The translations under genes were made by a program, and so were the position numbers. The notes under the pieces are model-generated. The model had not been told where the DNA came from. It searched no databases and saw only the letters and a program-made list of their open reading frames with translations. A stretch of DNA of 48,675 bases, from the NCBI RefSeq assembly GCF_016888165.1, contig NZ_JACSWC010000422.1, positions 1 to 48,675 of the forward strand, in the 5' to 3' direction. Positions 32,237-42,116 of the stretch are shown in pieces (the first letter of the stretch is position 1; each line of letters opens with the position of its first letter). Source of the stretch: Halomicronema sp. CCY15110 (lineage in GTDB: Bacteria > Cyanobacteriota > Cyanobacteriia > Phormidesmidales > Phormidesmidaceae).

Positions 32237-33319
32237 ATGAAAGCGTTAATGCCCAGAATAGAAATCACGCTATCTCAGATACGGCATAATGCTCGGACTC
32301 TATCTGAATTTTATGAGCCAAAAGGAATTTCCTTGATGGGCGTTTCTAAAGCAACTTTAGGAGATCCAGCGATCGCTAAGGCAATGATTCAAGGTGGCGT
32401 AAAATTCATTGCCGACTCCCGCATTGAAAATATCCAAAAAATGAGAAATGCCGGAATTTCAACTCAGTTTGTGCTTCTCCGTACGGCGTTAAGTCAGGCA
32501 GAAGCGGTGGTCAAAAATGTGGATATCAGTCTCAATACGGAACTTGCGACGGTGAGAGAGCTTTCCAACTTTGCTAAGTTACACAATACGCTTCACCAGA
32601 TTATTGTCATGGTCGAGCTAGGCGATTTGCGAGAGGGCGTACTACCTCGTGATCTTCCCCAATTCATTAAAAAAACGATTGACTTACCTAATATTAAAAT
32701 CATTGGGATTGGCTGTAATTTAGCTTGTTATGGTGGCGTCAAGCCCGACAAGCACAATATGCATCAGTTATGTGAGTTGGCTGATGCGATCGAAAAAGAG
32801 TTTCAGATTAAATTAGAGATCATTTCGGGCGGCAATTCTGCTAATTATGAATGGTCTGAATCCGCGCAACCGATCGGAAGAATCAACAATCTACGGTTGG
32901 GTGAAGCGATTCTTTTGGGATGTGAAACCGTTAATCGGAAAGCCATTCCAGGCTTGCACACCAGCGCTTTCAGGCTAATTGCTGAAGTGATCGAATCAAA
33001 GGAAAAGCCTTCTTTACCTTTTGGAGAGATTTGTCAGAATGCTTTTGGTAGTGTGCCTACGTTCATCGATCGCGGCATTCGTCGCCGGGTGATTATTGCT
33101 CTGGGAAGGCAGGATATTTTAGTATCTGGCTTAAAACCTAATAATAATTTGGAAATACTAGGATCTAGCAGCGATCATGTTGTCCTTGATAGCAACAACT
33201 ATAATTGTGAGATCGGCAGTGAGGTAAAGTTCAACTTGGATTATGGTGGACTGCTCTCAGCCATGACGTCTCCTTTCATTGCAAAACAATTTATCGGCAA
33301 TAGTCATACCGCTGCCTAA
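32237..33319 (+). CDS. Alanine/ornithine racemase family PLP-dependent enzyme
   Basis: The 360-residue product has the fold-type III PLP architecture. An N-terminal barrel holds the likely PLP-lysine Lys38 in SLMGVSKATLGDP, followed by FIADSRIENIQKMRNAG, QFVLLRTALSQAE, MVELGDLREGV and IGIGCNLACYGGVKP. A C-terminal beta domain closes the protein. The SRIENI and MVELGD segments fit ornithine-racemase-like members better than alanine racemase of cell-wall synthesis, so the substrate may be a basic or other D/L-amino acid. It is cotranscribed with the DUF1611 gene (19-base gap). Codon use is AT-rich like that of its partner. Confidence 0.82.
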   Translation: MKALMPRIEITLSQIRHNARTLSEFYEPKGISLMGVSKATLGDPAIAKAMIQGGVKFIADSRIENIQKMRNAGISTQFVLLRTALSQAEAVVKNVDISLNTELATVRELSNFAKLHNTLHQIIVMVELGDLREGVLPRDLPQFIKKTIDLPNIKIIGIGCNLACYGGVKPDKHNMHQLCELADAIEKEFQIKLEIISGGNSANYEWSESAQPIGRINNLRLGEAILLGCETVNRKAIPGLHTSAFRLIAEVIESKEKPSLPFGEICQNAFGSVPTFIDRGIRRRVIIALGRQDILVSGLKPNNNLEILGSSSDHVVLDSNNYNCEIGSEVKFNLDYGGLLSAMTSPFIAKQFIGNSHTAA

Positions 33320-33529
33320 CCATTGATTAGAAAGATGCGTTCCACATAACTCCCATATATAAGCATATCGGGAAGGCATATCGGGAGAAATCTTGCAGTC
33401 TCATCAATAGATTCGGAAGTGCTAGGTAGAAATCTGTCTGCCTGCCCCCTCTATGTGGACGATTAGGTTGACGGGTTCAGGATAATGATTCTTCAGTCCT
33501 GTAGAGGTTGCACACGTCTCAGCCACGGG

Positions 33530-33780
33530 CTAAATTTCATGACTTTCCACCCAGTCTTTGAGGTTTTCCAGAAAAGCCAAGGCCGATCGCCCAAAGTCGG
33601 TGAGCTCATAGGTCACGGCAATGGGGCGATCGCTCACAACTTCCCGCTTCACCAAACCCGCTTTCTCCATTTCGCAGAGGCGTTGAGTCACCATCTCTTT
33701 ACTCGCGCCATCCAACTGTCAAGCTAAGTCGTTAAAGCGGACGGGGCCATCTTTCAAATGCCGAGGAAAATTCCCTCGTA
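33530..33780 (-). pseudogene. HxlR-type regulator, broken
   Basis: The C-terminal half reads DGASKEMVTQRLCEMEKAGLVKREV... DRPIAVTYELTDFGRSALAFLENLKDWV, a clear HxlR winged-helix with dimer helix. Upstream in the same frame, NFPRHLKDGPVRFNDLA is the matching first helix, but a TGA at 33719-33721 separates the two. Frames before 33780 contain further stops. The 5' end is also missing. It is a decayed gene at the end of the acquired segment. Confidence 0.7.
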
Positions 33781-33999
33781 AAAATCCTTTTCATTAGACT
33801 TGTTGCGAAATAACGAAGCAAATCGCTGAAATGATTGCACGGAAAGGGCTTCAAGGATTCTTGGCGAGAATCACTGAAATCCTTTCCATATGACGGTTAT
33901 AAGGATTTTGAAGGCTAATTCACAACAGCTCTATTGTAAATGCCCGCGAAGAGTATCCATTTTCTCCTGGCAGGACAGCCGCCGCTTGGCCCATAGACA

Positions 34000-34176
34000 T
34001 TACCGTCCCACCTCGCGATTGACCACAAGCGCCCCAATGGCGCTGGCATGCCAACGGCTGAGGGGTTGCGGATCAGGGATGAACGATCGCACGGGGCGCG
34101 GCGTAGTCACATAGGCCAACCATCCGCCCAGCATGATGCTACCGATCACAGCGGCGATGACCAATATCCGGTTCAT
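34000..34176 (-). CDS. 58-residue single-span membrane protein after secA
   Basis: The ORF is below 60 residues and easily missed. It has a strong ribosome site (GGAGG, spacing 9) and starts 21 bases after the secA stop on the same strand. The product has one hydrophobic helix right at the N-terminus (ILVIAAVIGSIMLGGWLAYV), followed by a short basic and Pro-rich tail (TTPRPVRSFIPDPQPLSRWH). It ends with ALVVNREVGR. Function is unknown. The position suggests cotranscription with secA and perhaps a link to membrane insertion or secretion; that is inference. Conservation in relatives would decide whether it is real. Confidence 0.6.
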   Translation of the reverse strand: MNRILVIAAVIGSIMLGGWLAYVTTPRPVRSFIPDPQPLSRWHASAIGALVVNREVGR

Positions 34177-34197
34177 GCGGGGAACCTCCAGCCCAGA

Positions 34198-37100
34198 TTA
34201 GCTAACTTCCTGGGAAGTTTTGACCTGGGGCTTAGTCTGCGGCTGGAACTGGAACATGGTGTAAACCACGTTGCGGCGAATGCCCGTCATCATATCGAGA
34301 AAGACTTCGTAGCCCTCGCTCTTGTACTCAATCAGCGGATCTTTCTGGCCATAGCCGCGCAAGCCCACAGTTTCCCGCAGGGCATCCATTTGCTGCAGGT
34401 GCTCACGCCAGAGGGTGTCAATCTGCTGCAAGATGAAGAACCGCTCGGCTTCGCGCATGAGCCCCGGTTTTGCCTGATCCACTTGCGCTTCCTTCATGTC
34501 GTAAGCCGTCCGCACTTGTTCGTGCAAGAAGGTCTTGATTTCCCCGAAGGACAGGTCTTCGAGCTGGCTAGGTTCCAGGTCAGCTAAGAGATAGACAAAT
34601 TCCTTCACCTTGTCGACCATCTCCGACAGCTTCCATTCTTCGGGGGGCAGTTCCGGGTTGATGTAGGCGTTCACAATGTCATCCATTGTCCGCACCGCGT
34701 AGGTGATCACGAGTTCCTTGAGGTCTTGCCCCTCCAGCACTCGCCGCCGCTCGGCGTAGATGGCCCGCCGCTGGTTATTCATCACTTCGTCGTATTCAAA
34801 GACCTGCTTCCGGATGTCGTAGTAGTAAGTCTCAACTTTTTTCTGCGCCCCTTCTAAGGAACGGGTCAACATACCGGATTCGATGGGCATGTCTTCTTCT
34901 ACGCGGAACATGTTCATCAGGCCCGCGACGCGATCGCCGCCAAAAATCCGCAGTAGGTTATCTTCCAAGCTGAGGAAGAAGCGGGTGGAACCGGGGTCAC
35001 CCTGGCGGCCCGCCCGCCCTCGCAGTTGGTTATCGACCCGGCGCGATTCGTGACGCTCAGTGCCAATGACGTGTAGACCGCCCGCCTCAATCACCTTTTC
35101 ATGTTCGGCATCGGTGTAGGCTTCGTACTCTGCCAGCACCCGGTTGTAGGCTTCCCGCAGCTTTTGTAGAACGGGGTCTTCGGTCGGGGCTTTTTCTGCC
35201 GCGATCGCAACTTTATCTTCCGCTACTAGCTCTGGCAAACTGCGATCACCATAGGTTTCGACCGCCAGATCGACAGTCTCTTTCAAAAAGTTTTCGGTCT
35301 CTGAGGACAGCTCAGTGGGGAAGATATCCGGGGAGGCTTTCCAGGTTTTGACCTTCTTTTTGCCATCGCCAAAGCCCTGGGCCTTGTTGCGCGCTTTCGC
35401 GGTACCCGGCACAGAAACCATCAGTTCTTCATCGTCTTCGGGTTTCACAATGCGGGGCATGAGGTATTCCCGCACTTTCAGCCGCGCCATGTAGTCGGCA
35501 TTACCGCCGAGAATAATGTCTGTACCCCGACCGGCCATGTTGGTGGCGATCGTCACTGCCCCGCCGCGTCCCGCCTGGGCGACAATTTCGGCTTCCCGCT
35601 CCACATTTTCGGGTTTCGCATTCAGCAAGTTGTGGGCGACCCCAATTTGCGCTAGTAAACTCGACAGTAGCTCGGACTTTTCAACACTGGTAGTGCCGAC
35701 AAGCACAGGCCGATTTTTCTCATGCATTTCCTTACATTCTTTAGCAATTTGCAACCACTTGCCTTGAATGCCGATGGAATAAATATCCTTGATATTGCTC
35801 TGGATCAGAATTTCAACATCACTACTAGCGGTTAACGTCACGTTGCCAGGCTTTTTAGCCCAACCAAATAGTTCAGCTTGTGTAGCAAAAGTTTCGGCAA
35901 TACGAGAGAAATCTTCGCCTAAACTCGAATCCAAAATTTGCTTAATCCGCCGCACCTTTTCTAAGTCACTGCTGCGGATCAAAATGGGTTTCTGAGCTTG
36001 CACCTGCTCAAGACATTCGCTAGCAATCCTTTGGGGATCGCCAGATTCAGTTTTGTAAACTACGTCGGCCAAATCTTGCCGCCGCGACGGCTTGTTAGTG
36101 TCAATGACGGTGACTTCCAGCTCGTAAATCTTTTCGAACTCAGCCTCTTCGGTTTTCGCGGTACCGGTCATGCCCGAAAGCTTGGGATACAGCAAAAAGA
36201 AGTTCTGATAGGTAATGCTGGCTAAGGTTTGGGTCTCGGGCTGAATATCGACATGCTCTTTCGCTTCGATCGCCTGATGCAAGCCGTCACTCCAGCGCCG
36301 CCCCGGCATCACGCGCCCGGTAAACTCGTCCACAATCACCACTTCGTCATTGCGCACGATGTAGTTAACGTCTTTGACAAACAGTTCCTTACCTTTAATG
36401 GCGTTAAACATGTAGTGCGCCCAGGGATCTTTGGGATCGAACAGATCCTGAACGCCCAACAGATCTTCTGCCAGAATAAAGCCTTCGTCAGTCAGTAGGA
36501 CATTACGAGCCTTTTCATCGACCTCGTAGTGATCATCACCATTGAGCTGGCTAGCGACCTCGGCGGCTTTGGTGTACTTCTCGCTGGGACGCTCGACTTG
36601 ACCTGAGATGATCAGCGGCGTCCGGGCTTCATCAATCAGAATCGAGTCAACTTCGTCGATCACGCAGAAATTGAAAGGACGCTGCACGACATCCTCAATG
36701 GACGTGGCCATGTTGTCGCGCAGGTAGTCAAAACCGAACTCGCTGTTGGTGCCGTAGGTGATGTCGCAGCCGTAGTTCTTCTGGCGCTCAGCGGGACTCA
36801 TTCCCTGCTGAATCAAGCCCACGTCTAAGCCCAAGAAGCGGTGAACTTGGCCCATCCACTCAGCGTCACGCCGGGCCAAATAATCGTTCACAGTGACGAC
36901 ATGGGCACCTTTGCCGGTGAGCGCGTTCAGATAACTGGGCAGAGTTGCCACCAGGGTTTTCCCTTCACCCGTTTTCATCTCGGCGATTTGGCCTTCGTGG
37001 AGCACCATGCCGCCGATAAGCTGCACATCAAAGTGGCGCATGCCTAAGACGCGACGTGACGCTTCACGGACGACGGCAAAGGCTTCGGTGAGGATATCGT

Positions 37101-37269
37101 CGAGGGATTCGCCCTGGTCTAGGCGCTGCCTAAATTCCCCGGTCTTGGCGGCCAAATCTTCATCTGACAGCGGCTGGATTTCTTCTTCCAGCAAGTTGAT
37201 TTCCACTACGTCGGGCTTGTAGCGCTTGAGTTTACGAGCGTTTGGATCACCAAGCAGAGCTTTGAGCAT
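34198..37269 (-). CDS. secA: Preprotein translocase ATPase SecA, with an extra ~93-residue segment
   Basis: The 1023-residue motor drives proteins through SecYEG at the plasma and thylakoid membranes. NBD1 has Walker A in [15 protein letters not shown] (about 97-111) and Walker B-like [18 protein letters not shown] (about 202-219). The preprotein-binding region follows, and NBD2 has [13 protein letters not shown] and [13 protein letters not shown] (about 578-590). The HWD/scaffold domains include [23 protein letters not shown]. Cyanobacterial SecA is usually about 930 residues. Here about 93 residues are inserted between VVYKTE and GKW (about 408-502), and they look like a decayed copy of the following NBD2 part. 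The start ATG and the rest of the protein are normal. Confidence 0.95.
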   Translation of the reverse strand: MLKALLGDPNARKLKRYKPDVVEINLLEEEIQPLSDEDLAAKTGEFRQRLDQGESLDDILTEAFAVVREASRRVLGMRHFDVQLIGGMVLHEGQIAEMKTGEGKTLVATLPSYLNALTGKGAHVVTVNDYLARRDAEWMGQVHRFLGLDVGLIQQGMSPAERQKNYGCDITYGTNSEFGFDYLRDNMATSIEDVVQRPFNFCVIDEVDSILIDEARTPLIISGQVERPSEKYTKAAEVASQLNGDDHYEVDEKARNVLLTDEGFILAEDLLGVQDLFDPKDPWAHYMFNAIKGKELFVKDVNYIVRNDEVVIVDEFTGRVMPGRRWSDGLHQAIEAKEHVDIQPETQTLASITYQNFFLLYPKLSGMTGTAKTEEAEFEKIYELEVTVIDTNKPSRRQDLADVVYKTESGDPQRIASECLEQVQAQKPILIRSSDLEKVRRIKQILDSSLGEDFSRIAETFATQAELFGWAKKPGNVTLTASSDVEILIQSNIKDIYSIGIQGKWLQIAKECKEMHEKNRPVLVGTTSVEKSELLSSLLAQIGVAHNLLNAKPENVEREAEIVAQAGRGGAVTIATNMAGRGTDIILGGNADYMARLKVREYLMPRIVKPEDDEELMVSVPGTAKARNKAQGFGDGKKKVKTWKASPDIFPTELSSETENFLKETVDLAVETYGDRSLPELVAEDKVAIAAEKAPTEDPVLQKLREAYNRVLAEYEAYTDAEHEKVIEAGGLHVIGTERHESRRVDNQLRGRAGRQGDPGSTRFFLSLEDNLLRIFGGDRVAGLMNMFRVEEDMPIESGMLTRSLEGAQKKVETYYYDIRKQVFEYDEVMNNQRRAIYAERRRVLEGQDLKELVITYAVRTMDDIVNAYINPELPPEEWKLSEMVDKVKEFVYLLADLEPSQLEDLSFGEIKTFLHEQVRTAYDMKEAQVDQAKPGLMREAERFFILQQIDTLWREHLQQMDALRETVGLRGYGQKDPLIEYKSEGYEVFLDMMTGIRRNVVYTMFQFQPQTKPQVKTSQEVS

Positions 37270-37848
37270 ATGTCCGGAGACGATGAGTTGACAGAATCTT
37301 TAGTAAAACGAAAATATCTGCACTGCACAAGGGGCGATCGCCGCACCTGATTAAGTGCAATCCTTTCTATTTACAATTTAGTTGATCCTACCACTTGAGT
37401 TTCGGGATGAGGAAACGGTGACTTTTTCGCCAAGCCTTCATGCCCATTTGGAAAACTCTGTGCTTAAAATATGTTCACAGAAAACTTTTTGGCCTTCAAG
37501 GGATTAATTCGTTTATGACCTTAAATGTCCTCCAGGGTACGGACAGTGCGCCGCAGCAATGGCTGGTGTGGCGGCGATGGCACCTAACTGGAGTAAACCG
37601 AGTGACCCACACCCAGGCCAGAATGCGATCGCAACGCCAGGCCGGCGGGCGACGATGACTCTGGACGCTTTCACGTTTGAGGCAAGGGGATGATTGCCGA
37701 ACACCGGGCTAGTCACCTCCGAGCCCCTCTAATCCTGACCGCTCACCAGAGCACCGCAAGCTTTCGACTCCTTCACTATTTCTCATTGCCAGTGCCGTAA
37801 TTGCTGGAGTTTCGCATCGTGTCATTCTTAAATATTTACTCATCACCT
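37270..37848. other. Intergenic region between secA and the GNAT gene
   Basis: No gene was found. The region should hold the secA promoter (near 37300-37400, AT-rich) and the promoter of the divergent GNAT gene. No strong -35/-10 pair or repeat was seen. The GNAT reading frame is open upstream to 37801. Confidence 0.45.
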
Positions 37849-38337
37849 ATGGACTGTAGTCACATTCAATTTCGGTATACCGACACTCTCGACGCTGCTC
37901 AATTGCAGCAGCTTATCGCGCTCTTTCAGGACGCGGCGTTTTGGGCCAGAGATCGCACCGCCGAGGAGATGGCGATCGCGATCGCTCACAGTCATCCCGT
38001 CGTCACCGTGTGGGATCATGAGCGCCTGATCGGCTTCTCACGGGCCACGTCGGACGGTATCTTTCGTGCCACCATCTGGGATGTGGTGATTCACCCCGAC
38101 TACCAGGGGGCCGGGCTCGGTCGCAAAGTGGTACAAACCGTGCTCAGCCATCCCCTCATGAGCCGCATTGAGCGGGTCTACCTGATGACAACCAACCAGC
38201 AGAACTTTTACGAACGCATTGGGTTCGAAGCCAATCAGACCACGACCATGGTGCTCTTCCATCGAGAAATCGAACCCGTGCCCAGCTTATCGACGGTGGA
38301 AGTGGGGGCACGCGAACAATGGGCCGAAGTGGAGTAA
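37849..38337 (+). CDS. GNAT family N-acetyltransferase
   Basis: The 162-residue product has the acetyl-CoA-binding motif of GNAT enzymes (IHPDYQGAGLGRKVVQTVL) with the QGAGLG loop. The preceding beta-strand is ATIWDVV. The late strand YLMTTNQQNFYERIGF matches the C-terminal part of the family. The acceptor amine cannot be read from sequence. ATG 37849 is the best start; the frame continues upstream but gives only a non-conserved leader. The product is cytosolic. Confidence 0.85.
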   Translation: MDCSHIQFRYTDTLDAAQLQQLIALFQDAAFWARDRTAEEMAIAIAHSHPVVTVWDHERLIGFSRATSDGIFRATIWDVVIHPDYQGAGLGRKVVQTVLSHPLMSRIERVYLMTTNQQNFYERIGFEANQTTTMVLFHREIEPVPSLSTVEVGAREQWAEVE

Positions 38338-38689
38338 GACGAAACGTGCGATCGTGGAGATAGGGGGATGATGGCGGGCGCGGCGCTCGTCTATCCCCAC
38401 AATATTGCTGACGGTCAGATGCTTAGACGCTTCTAGGAAGACTTATGTAATGAGGCAAAATAATATCCCTAACTGTTTAGGGCAGGCAGCTTGTCTGCCT
38501 TGGAACCGCCGAGACGGCTATCCCAACTTATGCCGTGCTCATTCCCGAGCTTTATTGGCACTGACAGGCAGCTTGAGGACTGCCACACGATTCGGCATCA
38601 TAGAGGCAAAGTATCGGTTTTGACGCTTTAATCCTCACAGATCTGGCGTTAAGAGCCTTGCTTGCCCTCTTACGTTAGTGCCTTCATCC
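38338..38689. other. Intergenic region upstream of queA
   Basis: No gene was found in about 350 bases. Small direct repeats and HIP1-free AT-rich patches only; nothing with a clear function was seen. Confidence 0.45.
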
Positions 38690-39766
38690 ATGGGTATGCC
38701 TGATAACCCCGACTTCCAACTCTCGGCCTACGATTACGAACTGCCGCCCGATCGCATCGCGCAAAACCCCGTCGAGCCTCGGGATCATGCCCGTTTGTTG
38801 ACCATTACCTCAGCTCATGACCACGAGCATCGTCATGTCTACGATCTCCCCGCGCTGCTCCAGCCGGGAGATTTGCTCGTCCTCAACGACACCAAGGTGC
38901 TACCCGCTCGTTTATTTGGGCGAAAAGTGGGGGGCGCAGCGGTGGAAATCTTACTGCTGGAAGAGCGGGCGTCGCTGGAATGGCTCGCCTTGGTCAAGCC
39001 GGGGAAACGCCTCAAGCCAGGGGCGCAAATCCACTTTGGCGAAAATCTGGATCAGCCGACGCTGATGGCGGATGTCGTCGCCTCCGATCCAGAAACGAAT
39101 GGCCGAATTCTCAAATTTACAATTCCTGGTGGCGAGTCGTTTTACGAGGTGTGCGATCGCCTTGGCAAAATGCCCTTGCCCCCCTACATCACCGAGTCCA
39201 CCGCCCCCGACGATCGCTACCAAACCATCTACGCCGAGAAGCTGGGAGCCGTCGCCGCCCCCACAGCGGGACTGCACTTCACCCCCGAGCTGTTTGCCCA
39301 GCTAGAGGAACGGGGGATCGATCGCACCTTTATTACCCTGCACGTGGGTGTCGGCACCTTTCGCCCCGTCGAAGCAGCCACCATCACCGATCACACCATG
39401 CACGCGGAATGGCTAGACGTGCCCACCGCCACGGTGGAGAAAATTCGCCAAACCAAAGCGCAGGGGGGGCGCATCATTGCCGTTGGCACCACGGTCACCC
39501 GCGCCCTAGAAGGCGCAGCTCAAACCGGCGAGTTGGAGCCCTTCCAAGGCAAAACCAACCTGTTTATCTATCCCGGTTATCAGTGGCAAGTACTGGATGG
39601 CCTGATGACCAACTTTCACCTACCAGAGTCCAGTCTGATGATGCTGGTCAGCGCCATGATCGGTCGTCCACGCCTGCTCGATCTCTATGCGGAAGCCGTA
39701 CGCCAGGACTATCGTTTCTATTCTTTTGGTGACGCCATGCTGATTTTGCCCGAGGCGCGGGGCTAA
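38690..39766 (+). CDS. queA: tRNA preQ1(34) S-adenosylmethionine ribosyltransferase-isomerase
   Basis: The 358-residue enzyme transfers and isomerises the ribosyl moiety of SAM onto 7-aminomethyl-7-deazaguanine in tRNA, the penultimate step of queuosine synthesis. Family signatures in order are [73 protein letters not shown] and [16 protein letters not shown] 38690 is chosen; another ATG follows six bases later and a GTG lies at 38678. No strong ribosome site is visible. A long hairpin follows at 39803. Confidence 0.95.
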   Translation: MGMPDNPDFQLSAYDYELPPDRIAQNPVEPRDHARLLTITSAHDHEHRHVYDLPALLQPGDLLVLNDTKVLPARLFGRKVGGAAVEILLLEERASLEWLALVKPGKRLKPGAQIHFGENLDQPTLMADVVASDPETNGRILKFTIPGGESFYEVCDRLGKMPLPPYITESTAPDDRYQTIYAEKLGAVAAPTAGLHFTPELFAQLEERGIDRTFITLHVGVGTFRPVEAATITDHTMHAEWLDVPTATVEKIRQTKAQGGRIIAVGTTVTRALEGAAQTGELEPFQGKTNLFIYPGYQWQVLDGLMTNFHLPESSLMMLVSAMIGRPRLLDLYAEAVRQDYRFYSFGDAMLILPEARG

Positions 39767-39802
39767 GGGATCTGCAACTAAATAAAGTACCCGTTCAATC
39801 CG

Positions 39803-39853
39803 GTTTCGACTTCGCTCAACCTAGCAGTATCGAGAGTTGAGCGGAGTCGAAAC
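39803..39853 (+). terminator. Long hairpin, copy B of the hairpin family; likely queA terminator
   Basis: An 18-bp stem (39803-39820 with 39836-39853, one G-T pair) encloses a 15-base loop. Flanks and outer stem match the hairpin after the Tic22-like gene (10660-10706), while the inner stem has changed on both arms so that pairing is kept. Confidence 0.65.
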
Positions 39854-39857
39854 TCGG

Positions 39858-40198
39858 TTCATGGGGATCTTTTTTACGCGCAAGTCCCTAAATGCGGGGG
39901 CCAGGTGGTCGGTTTTCCCAACTTCCCTGGCTCGGCCTCAACACTTCGACATGAAACGGGTAAGGCGGTCGATAGCGCAGCGATAATAGAACTATCAGGA
40001 ACCGGGGAAGCTCCCCAGCGGTGCCGCCACCGTCAGGCGATGGAGGAATACCGTTTAGTCTCCGAGGATGTGCCCCGGCTGTCCCATGCGCTGACGCAGC
40101 ATTGCCCATCCCAGGTAACTGGCTGAGGGCCAGGGGCAGACAGCAGATTCGCCCGTTCTATCCTGATGCCGATTGCCAAGCGCGTTTGGGAGGTTGCC
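39858..40198. other. Intergenic region downstream of queA
   Basis: No gene was found. The stretch is GC-rich with several short complementary segments (for example around 40000-40040). They do not match a riboswitch family that I could confirm. Confidence 0.4.
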
Positions 40199-40402
40199 AT
40201 GACGACAGAGACTGGCTTTGAATGCCCGCGCTGTGAACACAAAGAGTTGGTGCGCTTAAACAGTGAAAGCGATATTTTTGAGTGTCTCTACTGTGGCTAC
40301 ACAAGAGACTTAAGCCGCGATGTGGGGCTAAGGGGGACAAGTTGGTTGGTTGCCAGCTTACTGGGCATCTTATTCACCCTGGCGATGATTATGGGAGTCT
40401 AA
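40199..40402 (+). CDS. Small zinc-ribbon membrane protein
   Basis: The 67-residue product has two CxxC pairs, FECPRCEHKEL and FECLYCGYTR, forming a zinc ribbon, followed by one membrane helix (SWLVASLLGILFTLAMIMGV). It would sit on the membrane with the ribbon outside or in the cytoplasm. The ATG follows GGGAGG at good spacing, so the start is sound; the longer frame from 40166 is not needed. Function unknown. Its last four bases overlap the end of the opposite-strand gene. Confidence 0.72.
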   Translation: MTTETGFECPRCEHKELVRLNSESDIFECLYCGYTRDLSRDVGLRGTSWLVASLLGILFTLAMIMGV

Positions 40403-40632
40403 GCGTCATCATGGCGATGGCGATCGCTCGGCGGGTCGCCAATCTCTTCGCTCCGGCCCCGCACTGGGGGAAGTTTATCGACTAATCCCATTTCAAAAGC
40501 GGTGTCAGGGAGCTCGCCCGCAAGATACTTACCCGGTTCAAACATGCGACCAGACGTAAGGCACAGTTGCCGGAGTTCGACAACTTCGTTTTCGAGAAAC
40601 ATGGCGCGGGAAAGGCGACGTTCGAGGGGCAT
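40399..40632 (-). CDS. Small hypothetical protein
   Basis: The 77-residue product reads like real protein in its first two-thirds: ENEVVELRQLCLTSGRMFEPGKYLAGELPDTAFEMGLV has an even mix of residues. The C-terminal third is Arg/Asp/His-rich. There is no signal peptide or membrane segment, and no clear Shine-Dalgarno. It lies 74 bases after raf1 on the same strand and could be cotranscribed with it. I do not recognise the family. Confidence 0.5.
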   Translation of the reverse strand: MPLERRLSRAMFLENEVVELRQLCLTSGRMFEPGKYLAGELPDTAFEMGLVDKLPPVRGRSEEIGDPPSDRHRHDDA

Positions 40633-40706
40633 GGAAGGAAGGGGGTGATTGAGTGGCTGGGTAGGGGGGTGGCGGTGAGGCGTGGGAGCCTGGGTGTCGC
40701 CGTGCT

Positions 40707-41780
40707 CTAGTCGTCAAACTGCATGAGTTCGCGGGTGTAGTTTTCGTCGAGAATGCGTTTGGGCCGCATGACGACGAGAAGTTTACCCAGCAGTTGGCGA
40801 TCGCTGGGTTCCGGTAGCCATTCGACGGCGACGGTGTCGCCTTGTGCCGTCAGGCAGTAACTATCTGCATCCCAGTCACGCTGAGCGCGATCGATCACCA
40901 GCAGTACCGTTTCCGGATTGTCCGGATTTTGCACATTCGGCAGATGCTTAGGCTTAGCCAAAATGCCCACCGGGTCTTCGGCTTGTAACACAACCTGCCA
41001 ACCCGGAACGGGCACCCACGCCGCCGGGCCAGCGGTTTTCACGATCCCAAAAGGTTCCTCTGGCTCGATCACAGGAACGGCTTGAAAGTCTTCAGTACTC
41101 AGAGGGAGCACCCCCGCCAAAGGCACCACTAAGGGTAATTCTGAGTCAGTTTCGAGGCGGTAGGTGGGCAACGTAGGGACCGGGCGTGATTTCACCACCG
41201 TCAAATCGGTGAGCAACGACTCTACCTGTTGACGGGCCATCTCACTGGTGGCAAATCTCAAGGCTTGGGCAATGAGGCGCGATCGCGCGGCTAAGTCCGA
41301 CTGTTGTCGAGCCAGCTTCCAATAGGTATAAGCGATGGCATCGCCAGCGGTGTCGCTAAACCCGGACGGCGGCTCTTTAAAATAGGCGTATTCTTTCAGC
41401 GCCTTAGCCACATCTTTAATCGTGTCGGCATCCAGCCCCTGTTGGCGGGCGAGCTCCGCTGCGCGGGCGCGATCGCGCTGCGTCAAGATGCGCAGCTCAT
41501 ACAAAATATCGCTGCCCCGCTGCTCAAAATGAGCCAGCACCGGGGCGGGCGTCCCAGCAGCCACGATCGAGTCATAAACCTGTGCTCCCACAATGACCTG
41601 ATTTTGCTGGGGCGGCTCAAACCCAGTCCGTTCAAAGATTTCCTGCGGCCTCAGACCTGATTTTTGGAGGGCCTGGCAGGCTTTTCCCCATTCCACCCAA
41701 GTCCCCGCTTTGTGGCGGAGTTGGGTCACCAGTTGATCGATGTCTACAGGCGAGTTGGTCACGGAATCAGAGGAGGCCAT
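40707..41780 (-). CDS. raf1: RuBisCO accumulation factor 1
   Basis: The 357-residue chaperone binds RbcL dimers and helps assemble the RbcL8 core of RuBisCO. The N-terminal helical domain (QLVTQLRHKAGTWVEWGKACQALQKSGLRPQEIFERTGFEP ... ALKEYAYFKEPPSGFSDTAGDA) and the C-terminal beta domain (AAWVPVPGWQVVLQAEDPVGIL ... VLLVIDRAQRDWDADSY ... VAVEWLP) match the Raf1 layout. The linker between (about 205-245) is Pro-rich. ATG 41780 is preferred to TTG 41792. It is a core gene lying just outside the element integrated at the adjacent tRNA-Ala. Confidence 0.92.
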   Translation of the reverse strand: MASSDSVTNSPVDIDQLVTQLRHKAGTWVEWGKACQALQKSGLRPQEIFERTGFEPPQQNQVIVGAQVYDSIVAAGTPAPVLAHFEQRGSDILYELRILTQRDRARAAELARQQGLDADTIKDVAKALKEYAYFKEPPSGFSDTAGDAIAYTYWKLARQQSDLAARSRLIAQALRFATSEMARQQVESLLTDLTVVKSRPVPTLPTYRLETDSELPLVVPLAGVLPLSTEDFQAVPVIEPEEPFGIVKTAGPAAWVPVPGWQVVLQAEDPVGILAKPKHLPNVQNPDNPETVLLVIDRAQRDWDADSYCLTAQGDTVAVEWLPEPSDRQLLGKLLVVMRPKRILDENYTRELMQFDD

Positions 41781-41908
41781 AGGTACAGTCAAAGGGATGC
41801 GATCGGTCTCTCTGACTCTAGCGCGTTCATTCCTTCATCAGCGTTAATTTCTTTATAGTGCTTGACGCTGGTGCCCCTCTCAGGGCATGATCATAGTCGC
41901 ATTTATGC

Positions 41909-41981
41909 GGGGCTATAGCTCAGTTGGTAGAGCACTTGAATGGCATTCAAGGGGTCAGCGGTTCGAATCCGCTTAGCTCCA
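41909..41981 (+). tRNA. tRNA-Ala (anticodon GGC); integration target
   Basis: A 73-nt cloverleaf can be drawn: acceptor GGGGCTA/TAGCTCC with discriminator A, D arm GCTC...GAGC, anticodon stem CTTGA/TCAAG with loop ATGGCAT (anticodon GGC), and T arm CAGCGG-TTCGAAT-CCGC-like. The 3' CCA is not encoded. The integrase gene begins about 135 bases downstream, so the 3' end is the probable attachment site. Confidence 0.93.
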
Positions 41982-42116
41982 TTAGGTTTTAGAAAGTAAA
42001 GTCACTGTTTTCAGGTATTTTTAGCTTTCTAGTACAGTCATACTCAGACACATTTAGACACCTTTGGCAGTGTTTTGGGTGTGCAATTGGGCGTTACCAG
42101 AATTAAGGCATAATTT

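Noticed and set aside
39950-40130. Possible cobalamin riboswitch (CCGCCACCG and related pieces) after queA.
   Set aside because: The conserved core boxes of that riboswitch are not present in order on either strand, and the next gene has no link to B12.
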